64,000 bases of DNA from Phycisphaerae bacterium (lineage in GTDB: Bacteria; Planctomycetota; Phycisphaerae; Sedimentisphaerales; UBA12454). Below the pieces are notes generated by a model. The model was not told where the DNA came from. It did not search any database and saw only the letters and a list, made by a program, of their open reading frames with translations. Location: NCBI GenBank assembly GCA_041652575.1, contig JBAZHC010000013.1, forward strand, positions 40,411 to 104,410, given 5' to 3'. Shown here piece by piece: positions 10,701 through 18,474 of the stretch. A program made the translations under genes and the position numbers. Each line of letters starts with the position of its first letter. Position 1 is the first letter of the stretch.

Positions 10701-10995
10701 GAAACGGTTCGTATAGGAATCCTTTTTTGCCGTAGAAAATTTTTACAAAAGTTCTGAAGCCCTGTGTTGAAGAGAGCTGATATGCGGCATTGGCGGAGAG
10801 AAATTCCATTATCGGTTTTTGTTTATCCTCAAGACCGATACTGCACAGGCATTGGCCACGGTTTACATAAAAAACCCACATAGGAATTCCATCTGCCCCG
10901 GCAATACCCGGGAAAAAACTGGCAAATGGTTTTGCCTGATTATAATTTTCAATAACGAATTCACCGTTGTCGCCCAATGAATACTTTGGTATCAT
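7705..10995 (-). CDS. Large GH94-like phosphorylase-type protein
   Basis: About 1,096 residues, resembling the proteins annotated as cellobiose phosphorylase-like: 'FVIENYNQAKPFASFFPG' near the N-terminus, 'MWVFYVNRGQCLCS', and a central 'WYDALNGLPG' in which Asp661 would align with the catalytic Asp of GH94. GH94-type enzymes split beta-glucosides with phosphate to give a sugar 1-phosphate; larger relatives act on beta-1,3-glucan oligomers. Length well above typical cellobiose phosphorylase (about 800 residues) argues for one of those larger groups. No signal peptide. I chose the ATG at 10995 because GGAGA lies five bases before it; a GTG at 11025 would add ten residues. It follows its own promoter and LacI-type operator and precedes GH35. 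The exact substrate is unknown and direct hydrolysis is not excluded. Confidence 0.72.
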   Translation of the reverse strand: MIPKYSLGDNGEFVIENYNQAKPFASFFPGIAGADGIPMWVFYVNRGQCLCSIGLEDKQKPIMEFLSANAAYQLSSTQGFRTFVKIFYGKKGFLYEPFQDKLEQRSMKITQKMIIRPESLSIEEENKTLGLYFKVDFFNIVRENYAGLVRKLTIENRTTKKIKMEVLDGLPLIIPFGVDNYNLKNMRRLVESFVEVTNLKNNAPYFKIRTKQQDSPEVIPVKEGNFYLGFIGGKAKGKIISPIVDPEKIFAHLTDYSYPKVFAGQTPYKLNGTQITENRLPCAMGYFTAVISPKKSCEYNSIIGSISSVEKLNKLITQMCSGSYIPRKQSENQTVIEQLTQNNFVHSSSNEFDLYCRQNFLDNTLRGGFPVSLRHRDKSTTLHLYSRKHGDLERDYNDFQLSPTNYSQGNGNFRDVNQNRRNDLLFNPDVKTDNIEQFYNMIQLDGFNPLIVKPVSFEITNTPKLKQIIKAAFSSEQAACVLQLFKKHYTPGQITTYLDERNIKIKIGMPAFIAQILTISKKVSQPDCGHGFWSDHWCYNLDLFENYLAVWPENLRYILFEKNDFTFFDNHHYVLPREDKYVLWCGKPMQIDSVARSSKKESLIKQRSERKNEVRTRYGKGEIYNTTLAHKIISIIVNKIASLDFEGIGIEMESDKPNWYDALNGLPGLFGSSLCETLELKRLIIFTLDSIEKSNIKKISIANETYNFISKIKKLLKTNKNGFDYWNKSASCKEEYRTEIFFGVSGKQKTVSIAELKQFLISALDKLNYGIAKAQAKSKAGVLPSYFINQPITYKKIITNGNPKLNGRGFQCIKVTKFKQHPLPSFLEGPVHFLRIEKNKNKTLAMAKAVRKSGLFDEKLKMYKVNEPLLDQPMEIGRTKTFSRGWLENESIWTHMEYKYMLELLRSGLFEQFYTDFKNVFVPFMNPQIYGRSILENSSFIASSANPDANIHGTGFVARLSGSTAEFIHIFLMMAVGEKPFTIDHNGKVTLHLNPAIPDWLFTTRPQTKNLWINNKQVKQNFAAKTLSFMFLGDILVTYKNPKMKNTFGDDCVKPIAAEIKDINGRITKIKGGVFDETIARKAREHKIQSIEIELG

Positions 10996-11048
10996 TTTTG
11001 TCTCCGGATACATTTTAAATTTCACGGGAAAATTTTATATTTTTGCAT

Positions 11049-11064
11049 TAGCAACCGGTTTCTA
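11049..11064. promoter_or_regulatory. LacI-type operator, copy 2 (TAGCAACCGGTTTCTA), with promoter
   Basis: On the reverse strand TTGACA (11088-11093), a 16-nt spacer and TATAAT (11066-11071) form a near-consensus promoter, and the operator palindrome begins one base downstream of the -10 box, where a repressor would block initiation. The unit controlled is the GH94-like gene and GH35. Confidence 0.75.
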
Positions 11065-11125
11065 TATTATATACCTGAAGTTTTTATTGTCAAGTGGTCT
11101 GGTGCGGAAGATTTTAAAGGCGATT

Positions 11126-11992
11126 TTATCCCTTAAGACCGGTAAGCGAAATGCCCTCGATAAAGGCTTTTTGCGCAAAGAAATAAATTATGATTATCGG
11201 CAGAACAATAAGGCTCGATGCCGCCATCAGATAATTCCAGTAAGTTCCGCCGTGCTGGCTCTGGAAAAATTGCAGACCAAGCGCAAGGGTATAAGTATCT
11301 TCCCGTGTCAGATATACCAGCGGACCGAGAAAATCATTCCACGACGCGATAAACTGAAACAACGCTACCACCAGCAGTACAGGTTTTGACAATGGCAGTA
11401 CGATTCGCAGCAGTATTCCCAGTTCGCTGCAGCCGTCGATTTTTGCCGCCTCGGTCAGTTCGGTTGGTATTGTGCGGAAGAATTGCCGCATCAAAAAGAT
11501 ATTGAAAGCTGCTGCTCCGAACGATGGAATCCACAGCGGCTTTAATGTTCCAATCCAGCCGAGTTTGCCGAACACAACGAACAATGGTGCCATTATAACC
11601 GGAAAAGGTATCATCATTGTAGCTAAAACGCAGTAAAACAGTACATCCCTGCCTTTCCACTGGATTCTCGAAAATCCGTATGCAACCAGCGTTGACGATA
11701 CCAGTGTGCCTATTACCGACAGAACGCAAACTATCAAAGTGTTTTTCGCATACTTCCAGAATGGTATCGCCGTTGTCGCATGGGTATAATTACTCCACAT
11801 AAATTTTGATGGGATAATTGTCGGCGGGATTTTTGTTGTTTCCGGCAGCGGCTTCAGCGCCGTTGACAGCATCCAAATAAGCGGAAACAAAAACGCTATC
11901 GCACCGATTATTAGTACCGCGTGTATCGCGGCAGACGACAGCAGCCGTTGTTTTTTATGTGATGTAGGTTTCGGTAGATTATTTTTCTGCAT
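11126..11992 (-). CDS. Sugar ABC transporter permease, MalG type
   Basis: A 288-residue inner-membrane permease with six predicted hydrophobic segments, the first after a charged N-terminus (about 22-42). The EAA loop that contacts the ATPase is present as 'ELTEAAKIDG' (about 184-193). It matches the MalG/UgpE side of carbohydrate uptake (CUT1) importers, which work as a heterodimer with a MalF-type partner. That partner is the next gene upstream, overlapping by 14 nt, which implies translational coupling. The importer probably brings in oligosaccharides released outside the cell by the GH30 enzymes. No ATPase is encoded nearby, so a shared MsmX-like ATPase elsewhere is expected. Confidence 0.9.
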   Translation of the reverse strand: MQKNNLPKPTSHKKQRLLSSAAIHAVLIIGAIAFLFPLIWMLSTALKPLPETTKIPPTIIPSKFMWSNYTHATTAIPFWKYAKNTLIVCVLSVIGTLVSSTLVAYGFSRIQWKGRDVLFYCVLATMMIPFPVIMAPLFVVFGKLGWIGTLKPLWIPSFGAAAFNIFLMRQFFRTIPTELTEAAKIDGCSELGILLRIVLPLSKPVLLVVALFQFIASWNDFLGPLVYLTREDTYTLALGLQFFQSQHGGTYWNYLMAASSLIVLPIIIIYFFAQKAFIEGISLTGLKG

Positions 11993-12857
11993 AATAAACC
12001 CTGCTTGCCGTTAGTTTTGTTGTAATAATTGTTATTACAACGATGATAATAAACAGTAGAACAGCCATCGCACCGGCATAGCCCATCTTTAAGAAGCTAA
12101 ACGCGTTATCGAACAAGTACATTGTGTAATAGTATGTGCTGCGGGCAGGACCGCCTGCGGTCATAATATATGGAACTGCAAAAACCTGCAGGCAGCCTAT
12201 GATTCCGAGTATAAGATTAAAGTATATCACCGGCGAAATCATTGGGATTGTTATGTGTCGAATTTTTGCAAACCAGCCTGCGCCGTCAATTTCCGCAGCC
12301 TCATAAAGGCTTCGCGGCACATCCTGCAGGGCTGCAAGGTATATCACAATTGAACCGCCCACGCCCCATATTCCGGTTAGTACGATTGAAGGCGTTGCCC
12401 ACATTGTCGAACCGAGCCAGTTCGGCCCGTTAATGCCCAGCAGGCCGAGTATATAATTTAAAATTCCATTTTCTCCGTTGAACATCCATTTCCACAAAAT
12501 AGCCAGCGCGACCATCGGTACTAACGACGGCAAAAAATAAATCGTGCGAAAAACTCCGCGTCCGATGATTTTTTGGTTCAGCAGAATAGCAAAGAACAGC
12601 GAAACAATCATTGAAAGCGGTATCGCCATAGCCGTATAAACGACTGTGCTTGTTATGGATTTTAAAAATATCTCGTCGTGGAAAAGACTGCTGTAGTTTT
12701 TCAGCCCGATGAAAATTGGCGGGTTTAGTACGTCATATTCGCAGAAGCTGTAATAGACGCTCTTATATATTGGATAGAGCTGGAAAATCAGAAAGCCGAT
12801 TATCCACGGCGAAATGAATATAAGCCCCTTGAATAAGTTTTCGGTACTTTTTTTCAA
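11979..12857 (-). CDS. Sugar ABC transporter permease, MalF type
   Basis: A 292-residue inner-membrane permease with about six hydrophobic segments ('GLIFISPWIIGFLIF' is the first) and an EAA loop 'SLYEAAEIDG' (about 195-204). It belongs to the MalF/UgpA side of CUT1 sugar importers. The start codon appears to be TTG (reverse complement of 12855-12857), with GGAAAGG about 13 bases upstream inside the end of the binding-protein gene; no better in-frame ATG is near. It lies seven nt after the substrate-binding protein and overlaps the MalG-type gene, so the three form one operon. Confidence 0.9.
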   Translation of the reverse strand: MKKSTENLFKGLIFISPWIIGFLIFQLYPIYKSVYYSFCEYDVLNPPIFIGLKNYSSLFHDEIFLKSITSTVVYTAMAIPLSMIVSLFFAILLNQKIIGRGVFRTIYFLPSLVPMVALAILWKWMFNGENGILNYILGLLGINGPNWLGSTMWATPSIVLTGIWGVGGSIVIYLAALQDVPRSLYEAAEIDGAGWFAKIRHITIPMISPVIYFNLILGIIGCLQVFAVPYIMTAGGPARSTYYYTMYLFDNAFSFLKMGYAGAMAVLLFIIIVVITIITTKLTASRVYYAEK

Positions 12858-12864
12858 ATGTGGT

Positions 12865-14175
12865 TTACTGCCTTTCCATTCTTTTCTCTTTTAAATCGAG
12901 ATATTCCCGCCATTTGATTTCAATTCTTTTTTGTACTTCGTCAAGGGCCTGCTGTGGAGTTTTTTTCTGCAGCCAGACCGACTGAAATGCATTGTCAATT
13001 TCACGGGCATATTCTGCCCATATCGGAATCCGCGGCACGGAATGGACATTGGGCGACTGACTCAATCTTATAAATAACCTGATTTCCTTATTCGGATGCT
13101 GTGAATAATCCATTTCATTGGCGATTTTCAGCGGCACAAATTTATTTTGTTTCAATGCCAGATATTCCAGGTTTTCCGGCCTCTGTATAAAACCTATAAA
13201 CTTAGCCGCCTCTTTTTTGTGTTTTGCCCCTTTCGGCACAACCAATACGTTGCATTCAGCCATTGTAACATCTTTGAATTTCCCGCCTGACGAGGGAAAC
13301 GCTGCCGCTGACCAGTTCATTTGCGGTGCTAATTTTTCTATGAATCTGCTCATCCATATTCCCTGCAAAACCATTGCCAGCTTGCTCGACATAAAGCGAT
13401 CGTCCGACCACGAAAACGCGCCGAATCCGCTCGTAAAGTTCTGCAAAGCCCTTGCGCCGTATGTTTGCGCATAAGATTGTATCCATTTAAATGCTACTAC
13501 ATTTTCCGGACGGTTGGCTGTTATGTTTTTACCGTCATACCAGTTCCCGCCAAACCACCAGACCCAGGCATAATTCCACCAGCCGGGCTGTGTGGGCACA
13601 AAGCCGAGCATTTCATAACTATCGCCGCTTTTTCTGACGGTAAGTTTTTTAGCGAGGTCGTCTAATTGCTCCAGTGTTTGCGGCGGGGCGTTCGGGTCAA
13701 GGCCTGTGCGTTTTAAAATGTCTCTGTTCCAGTGCAGTGCGATTGTCGTGGCCGCTATCGGCAGACCATATAATTTATTTTCATACTGGCACTGTTTCCA
13801 GTAAATATCAATATAGTCCTGTTGCCTGGCATTGATGACGGACAGAAGATTGTCGAGGGGTTCGATAGCATTTTTGTCCGCAAACTGCGGAATACTCGAA
13901 TTCTGCAGGTTTGCCAAATCCGGCGGATCGTTACCGGCGATTGCTATCAGCAGCTTGCGTTCTATTTCACTTACGCTCAAAAGATTAACGTATATCTGGT
14001 CCTGAGAATTGTTGAACTTATCCACAAGGTTTTTTATTGCCTCAAGTTCAAAACCTGTCCACATTTCCCAGTAGTCGACAACGACTCTGCCCATAGCCGG
14101 GTCAGGGGTTGATTTTGAACACCCATCTGCGGCCAGAGGCAGAAATATCAACGCTATAACCAAAAAATATCTCAT
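12865..14175 (-). CDS. Sugar-binding lipoprotein of ABC transporter
   Basis: A 436-residue extracytoplasmic solute-binding protein of the carbohydrate (family 1) type. The N-terminus is a short hydrophobic signal ending in a lipobox-like 'LAADGC' (Cys19), so it is likely a membrane-anchored lipoprotein. Typical features follow: 'YWEMWTGFELEAIKNLV' at the mature start, 'GLPIAATTIALHWN' near 142, and many aromatic residues ('WWNYAWVWWFGG' near 200) suited to stacking against sugar rings. It delivers ligand to the two permeases that follow. Transcription should start at the promoter with TTGACA at 14357-14362, which carries a LacI-type operator immediately downstream. Confidence 0.9.
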   Translation of the reverse strand: MRYFLVIALIFLPLAADGCSKSTPDPAMGRVVVDYWEMWTGFELEAIKNLVDKFNNSQDQIYVNLLSVSEIERKLLIAIAGNDPPDLANLQNSSIPQFADKNAIEPLDNLLSVINARQQDYIDIYWKQCQYENKLYGLPIAATTIALHWNRDILKRTGLDPNAPPQTLEQLDDLAKKLTVRKSGDSYEMLGFVPTQPGWWNYAWVWWFGGNWYDGKNITANRPENVVAFKWIQSYAQTYGARALQNFTSGFGAFSWSDDRFMSSKLAMVLQGIWMSRFIEKLAPQMNWSAAAFPSSGGKFKDVTMAECNVLVVPKGAKHKKEAAKFIGFIQRPENLEYLALKQNKFVPLKIANEMDYSQHPNKEIRLFIRLSQSPNVHSVPRIPIWAEYAREIDNAFQSVWLQKKTPQQALDEVQKRIEIKWREYLDLKEKRMERQ

Positions 14176-14317
14176 AAATATCCGATTTTGCGCCAGACAC
14201 TTGTTTTTTGAATAAGAGTTATAATGCTTTTATCGGTCAATCGCATTAAATAAAAAGGATTCCAGGCATTACGTTTTTTAATCTAAATTGCCATCCTTGT
14301 ATTTGCAGATATATCGA

Positions 14318-14333
14318 TAGCAACCGATTGCTA
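14318..14333. promoter_or_regulatory. LacI-type operator, copy 3 (TAGCAACCGATTGCTA), with promoter
   Basis: The operator is a near-perfect palindrome. On the reverse strand TTGACA (14357-14362), a 17-nt spacer and TACTAT (14334-14339) directly precede it. This would repress the binding protein and permease operon. Confidence 0.78.
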
Positions 14334-14536
14334 ATAGTAAAATAAACCGTTCAACCTGTCAAGTTTTTAGCGTTTTTTTATTTTTTGGGGTTAAAAATCT
14401 AATTATTTTCCGGATATTCTACGAAAATTATAGGGCTTATCTGGTTGCAAATACATAATTTACGAAAAATGATATATTGCATCTGGTATGCATTCAAATG
14501 CCGATTGAAAAAAACTGATATTTTTACTAAAAGAGC

Positions 14537-14587
14537 TTGACAATAAAATTTTAAAAAGGTAATATATTCTATAGCAACCGGTTGTTA
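14537..14587 (+). promoter_or_regulatory. Promoter with LacI-type operator, copy 4
   Basis: TTGACA (14537-14542), a 17-nt spacer and TAATAT (14560-14565) form a strong forward promoter. The operator TAGCAACCGGTTGTTA (14572-14587) covers the expected start of transcription. It leads to the PEP-CTERM gene at 14682 and probably the genes after it. Confidence 0.78.
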
Positions 14588-14681
14588 GTGCTTAAATATG
14601 AATAAGAAGGAACGTGAAAGCCTTTTCGCTGAACTGTAAGGCTTATTTAATATGAGAATATTTATTTTGGAGGAAGTTAAA

Positions 14682-15275
14682 ATGAGAAGAAGCAAAATAG
14701 TTATTATGTTGTTGGCTGTATGTGCGATGGCCGGCATCGCCAGCGCCAACCTGTTGTCGAACGGGAATTTCAATGACCCGGATTCAACGGCAGCACCGAC
14801 AGATTGGAATATCTGGACTTATGGTGGCGGCTGGGCTAACCACCAAAATACCAATATACCTTTCGACGGCAGTTATTTCATGGCTGTCGGCGGGTCCAGT
14901 GATGCCGGTGCCGGGTTGTATCAGATAGTGGCCGGAACAGAGGGTGTGGAGTATACCCTTACTGTTGAGGCCGGTGCTCAGGCATGGTGGAAACCTCTTG
15001 GCGAAATGAAGATGTTTTTCCTGGATTCTTCAGATGCCGAGATATCCAGCGTGATTGCAGTTACGGCTGATCCACCGGGATACGATATTCAAGTGGATTG
15101 GCATAGTGTCTCACTAACAGCAATTGCTCCTGTCGGCACAACCCAGGTAAAGGTTGAACTTGCTTGCGCAAGTGGACAGGGAACTGTATGGTTTGACAAT
15201 GCTGTACTTGTTCCAGAGCCGGCAACATTGGTAATTCTGGGACTTGGCGGATTATTGCTCCGTCGTAAAAAATAG
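14682..15275 (+). CDS. PEP-CTERM anchored exported protein
   Basis: A 197-residue protein: signal peptide (about 1-22), a beta-rich body that opens 'NLLSNGNFNDPD' like the beta-sandwich modules of the GH30 and LamG proteins here, and a C-terminal PEP-CTERM signal ('VPEPATLVILGLGG' followed by 'LLLRRKK'). PEP-CTERM tails are recognised by an exosortase in the inner membrane, which is not in this window, and such proteins go to the surface or outer matrix. I start at the ATG at 14682, eight bases after a GGAGG; an in-frame ATG at 14652 lacks a ribosome site. Its place under a LacI-type operator suggests a role in sugar capture on the cell surface. No enzymatic motif is seen. Confidence 0.85.
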   Translation: MRRSKIVIMLLAVCAMAGIASANLLSNGNFNDPDSTAAPTDWNIWTYGGGWANHQNTNIPFDGSYFMAVGGSSDAGAGLYQIVAGTEGVEYTLTVEAGAQAWWKPLGEMKMFFLDSSDAEISSVIAVTADPPGYDIQVDWHSVSLTAIAPVGTTQVKVELACASGQGTVWFDNAVLVPEPATLVILGLGGLLLRRKK

Positions 15276-15298
15276 TTTTACTTGTTAATCGATTTGCT

Positions 15299-15335
15299 CT
15301 GCCGCTGTTAATCAACGGCGGCAGGGCTGTTTTAA
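15299..15335 (+). terminator. Intrinsic terminator-like hairpin
   Basis: Arms CTGCCGCTGTT (15299-15309) and AACGGCGGCAG (15314-15324) pair over 11 positions with one T-G wobble and a four-base loop, followed by GGCTGTTTTAAAA. It ends the PEP-CTERM transcript, perhaps partially. Confidence 0.6.
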
Positions 15336-15399
15336 AACGTTATAACGGTTTTATTGTTTTCTGTATACGAACCGTAGCCAAATATGCAGGAGTCTGAGA

Positions 15400-16248
15400 A
15401 TGCTGAAAAAGAAAGCATTTACGCTTGTTGAGTTGTTGGTGGTGATTTCAATCATAGCTCTTTTGCTCGCGGTTCTTATGCCAAGTCTCAGCAAGGCACG
15501 TAAGCAGGGCCAGCGAACCGTATGCCTTACTCGCCTCAAGACGTTGCAGCTTTCCAATAACGTTTATGCAAATGAAAATGATGGTCTGTATGTGCCGCTC
15601 TTAACTACTTCATCGGCTACGGGTCCGGTATCGCAAAATCAGGTTAATCCTTACACATGGGTAGCTAATCTTGAATTCAGGAAAATCACCGGTGTAAAGG
15701 GCAAGGAAAACTCAAGTGTAACTTATAACAACAGTATTGTTCTTCCGGATGAATTTTTCTGCCCAAGCGACGAGATTGCAAAGAAGCATCTCAAATCGGA
15801 TAAAAATGTGCTGGTAAGTTACGGCTATAATTCAGAAGACTGGTGGGGGATGAAGGCAAATCCTCAAAATTCTTTTCCTGTGTCGATACCGAAAGGAACC
15901 AGCTATGGTTACCGGCAGACGCAGATAAAGGCCGCATCGCAAACGCTTATCTTTGTCGACTCGATCGACTGGTGGGTAATATGGATTGGTGCAAATTACA
16001 GCCAGGCCTGGGATAGGATTGGTCAGAGACAGCGGGAGGTTTACGCCAATCCCGGCAGCTATGGTATTACCGGGGCCGTGAGTACTGTCGGGCCTGTGAT
16101 TTTTCGCCATGACGAAGGTGCCAATGTTGCTTTCTACGACGGGCATAGTAAATACCTAAAGAAAAATGTAATGTTCATAAATGGTAATCCTGGAACACCA
16201 ATGCGGGCCTGGTGGGATGCGACAGGTATGTGGATTAATAAACAGTAA
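15400..16248 (+). CDS. Prepilin-type N-terminal methylation domain protein
   Basis: A 282-residue type II pseudopilin-like protein of the kind expanded in planctomycetes. The N-terminus 'KKKAFTLVELLVV' is the class III prepilin signal: a short basic leader, cleavage before Phe, Glu at +5, and a hydrophobic helix (about 7-28). Ala rather than the usual Gly precedes the cleavage point. The globular part ends in the 'H-x-x-G-x-N-x-x-x-x-DGH' pattern ('FRHDEGANVAFYDGH', about 230-244) found in this family. A prepilin peptidase would process it, after which it could join a secretion pseudopilus or a surface structure. It sits between two exported sugar-binding-like proteins in the glycan locus. 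Function beyond export or surface assembly is unknown. Confidence 0.85.
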   Translation: MLKKKAFTLVELLVVISIIALLLAVLMPSLSKARKQGQRTVCLTRLKTLQLSNNVYANENDGLYVPLLTTSSATGPVSQNQVNPYTWVANLEFRKITGVKGKENSSVTYNNSIVLPDEFFCPSDEIAKKHLKSDKNVLVSYGYNSEDWWGMKANPQNSFPVSIPKGTSYGYRQTQIKAASQTLIFVDSIDWWVIWIGANYSQAWDRIGQRQREVYANPGSYGITGAVSTVGPVIFRHDEGANVAFYDGHSKYLKKNVMFINGNPGTPMRAWWDATGMWINKQ

Positions 16249-16339
16249 GCAATCGAATTAGCTCAAGCAGTTATAATCATATTATTCGGGATTAGATTGA
16301 AAACGTATAGATATTTTTTTAATTAGGAGGAACTTAATT

Positions 16340-18295
16340 ATGAAGATAGTATTTTTATGTGTACTTGCCGTAGCCTGCGGGTTTTTGGCCGTATCGGCCC
16401 AGGCGGAACTGTTGGTCAATCCCGGTTTCGAACTCGGCGGAACTCCGCCGCCTGCCGCATGGCAGGAAGGGTGGGTGCCTGATAATTGGTTTAAGTGGGG
16501 CGTAGGAGGCTGGGCCAGTTGGAAAAGTGAATCGCGGCAATCGATACCATATACACCTCACACCGGGGATAAGTTCTTTGCCGTAGGTGCGTGGACTAGC
16601 GGCGAGCATCAAAATATCGGTCAGGTCATAAAGGTCTATCCTAGTGAGGTATTTACTTTCAGTGTATGGGCAAGCACGGAGAACTTTGGTACACCTTATG
16701 GGTATTTTCTTGTACAATGGTTTGATTCTGGCGGTGTTCAAATCGGAAGCGATGAGTTTGGGGGGTTGATGAGCGGCGTTCAGGTTGCGACATATACTCA
16801 GTACAGCTATACAACATCAGCGGCGCCGGCAGGTGCAGTAACGGCGAATTTCCAGATAGAAGGTGATTCACAGGGAACGGTTATGGTCGATGATGCGTCG
16901 GTTAAACTGCGATATGCGGCCAATGATCCGATTCCTGATAATAATACATCTGTTCCACCGTCCACCTCGCAACTTCAATGGACAAGACCTGCCCCGCGTA
17001 CGGCCGGTCCTGTTACTGTGGATGTATGGTTCGGTACGAGTATTGGTGGGATGACAAAGGTCGTCGATAACCAGGCGGTAGATTCCTGGACTATTACACC
17101 GGCGCTGTCAGCTTCGGCTTATTACTGGCGTGTTGACTGCCGCGACGACTCGATAGTAACAACCGGCCGTCAGTGGCAGTTCTTTACTAATACCGCTCCT
17201 GTTGTAGATGCAGGCCCGAAACAGAATATCTGGCTGGCATCAGGTTCTGCAATTGCTGTAATGAATGCTGCGGTGACCGATGATAATCTGCCCAACCCGC
17301 CGGCCACAGTGACGTATCTGTGGACAGTGGACAGCGGTCCGGGAACTGTGGTATTTTCACCGTCTGACACGGTTAAAGACCCGAATGCGACATTTACGAC
17401 AGCCGGCGATTATGTCCTGAGACTTACGGCAAATGACAGCCAATTTAACGGCAGCGATACTGTGATAGTTCGTGTGTTTGCTGCCGGTGATACCGGTTTG
17501 ATAGCTGAATACAGGTTGAACGAAACCAGCGGCACCAAGGCAGCCGACAGTGTCGGCGGACACGATGCCAACCTCTTTGGCGGTCCGACATGGCTGCCGA
17601 CAGGCGGTAAGGTAGATGGTGCATTGCAATTGGTCAGCAGTTCCAGTCAGTATACTAACTGCGGCGGAGGCTTCGTTGGCGATCACAATATTTCGCCGAC
17701 ATGGGCCGATCTCAGGGACGAGATTACGCTTTCTGCGTGGATAAAATTGCCGGTAGTAGGATGGCCAAGCGGAAATAATCCCTGGACGGCTATTGTCACC
17801 AAGGGCGATACGTCATGGCGGTTGACGCGGAATGCCAACAGCAACACCGTTTACTTCTACTGTAACGGCCTGCAGGAGTTTGGCCGTGAAGTGATTGGAG
17901 TCGTCGATGTTGCGGATAATCAGTGGCACTTTATTGCAGGAACGTATGACGGTGCGACGATAGCTCTGTATGTTGACGGTATTCTTCAAAACTCTTATCC
18001 GTCTTCAGGTCAAATAGCTTTTAATAATTATGATGTTTACATCGGCAATAATGATGAGAGCGTCGATAATCGCTTCTTCTCCGGCGTTATCGACCAGGTC
18101 AGGATACACAATGTCGGTTTGCCGCAAGCCAAGATACGTGAGCAGTATGTTGCGGATGGTGGAACCACGATTTGTCCGGAGTACCTGGCCGGCGATATTA
18201 ATAATGACTGTTATATAGATTTTAAGGATGTCGCAGTGCTTGCCGAAAATTGGCTCAAGTGCAATGACATAACAAAACCGGGGCAATGCCAATAG
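16340..18295 (+). CDS. Exported LamG-domain protein with dockerin-like tail
   Basis: A 651-residue exported protein. In order: signal peptide (about 1-22), a beta-sandwich binding module (about 24-190, 'LLVNPGFELGG'), a fibronectin- or Ig-like segment (about 195-285), a PKD-like segment ('VDAGPKQNIWL' to 'DTVIVRVFAAG', about 290-378), a LamG/concanavalin-like domain (about 385-600, 'LIAEYRLNETSG' and 'GTYDGATIALYVDG'), and a C-terminal single dockerin-like motif 'AGDINNDCYIDFKDVAV' ending 'NWLKCN'. No catalytic motif is visible; the modules suggest glycan or cell-surface binding. A good ribosome site (TTAGGAGGA) precedes the ATG. The gene ends before a strong terminator at 18337. Confidence 0.82.
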   Translation: MKIVFLCVLAVACGFLAVSAQAELLVNPGFELGGTPPPAAWQEGWVPDNWFKWGVGGWASWKSESRQSIPYTPHTGDKFFAVGAWTSGEHQNIGQVIKVYPSEVFTFSVWASTENFGTPYGYFLVQWFDSGGVQIGSDEFGGLMSGVQVATYTQYSYTTSAAPAGAVTANFQIEGDSQGTVMVDDASVKLRYAANDPIPDNNTSVPPSTSQLQWTRPAPRTAGPVTVDVWFGTSIGGMTKVVDNQAVDSWTITPALSASAYYWRVDCRDDSIVTTGRQWQFFTNTAPVVDAGPKQNIWLASGSAIAVMNAAVTDDNLPNPPATVTYLWTVDSGPGTVVFSPSDTVKDPNATFTTAGDYVLRLTANDSQFNGSDTVIVRVFAAGDTGLIAEYRLNETSGTKAADSVGGHDANLFGGPTWLPTGGKVDGALQLVSSSSQYTNCGGGFVGDHNISPTWADLRDEITLSAWIKLPVVGWPSGNNPWTAIVTKGDTSWRLTRNANSNTVYFYCNGLQEFGREVIGVVDVADNQWHFIAGTYDGATIALYVDGILQNSYPSSGQIAFNNYDVYIGNNDESVDNRFFSGVIDQVRIHNVGLPQAKIREQYVADGGTTICPEYLAGDINNDCYIDFKDVAVLAENWLKCNDITKPGQCQ

Positions 18296-18336
18296 GTTAT
18301 TGCTGCTTGTTGTTACGTTTTTAATAATTCGACTGT

Positions 18337-18367
18337 GGGCATCCGGCACGAGCTGGATGCCCTTTTA
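18337..18367 (+). terminator. Strong intrinsic terminator
   Basis: Arms GGGCATCC (18337-18344) and GGATGCCC (18355-18362) pair perfectly, with further pairing inside, and are followed by TTTTA. It separates the LamG protein gene from the LacI-family regulator. Confidence 0.85.
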
Positions 18368-18474
18368 TAAACAGGAATAGGATATAGTAAGCTGCCGCAG
18401 GGGCGGTAGGGAGGTGTTTTGAGCAAAAAAAAGGTTGAGATTCGGATTTTAATGGATTATACAGGAGGGGGTAT

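Larger units (their letters stand above)
14176..14651. other. Divergent control region between transporter and PEP-CTERM genes
   Basis: A 476-nt non-coding stretch between two divergent units. It holds two complete promoter-operator pairs, one facing each way (listed separately at 14318 and 14572), and is AT-rich between them. No small gene was found. Confidence 0.7.

Noticed and set aside
11126..14175. Complete ABC importer
   Set aside because: No ATPase gene is present in or near the operon, so the set is incomplete here.
16340..18295. Glycoside hydrolase
   Set aside because: The LamG-like and beta-sandwich domains carry no visible catalytic acids, so only a binding role is supported.
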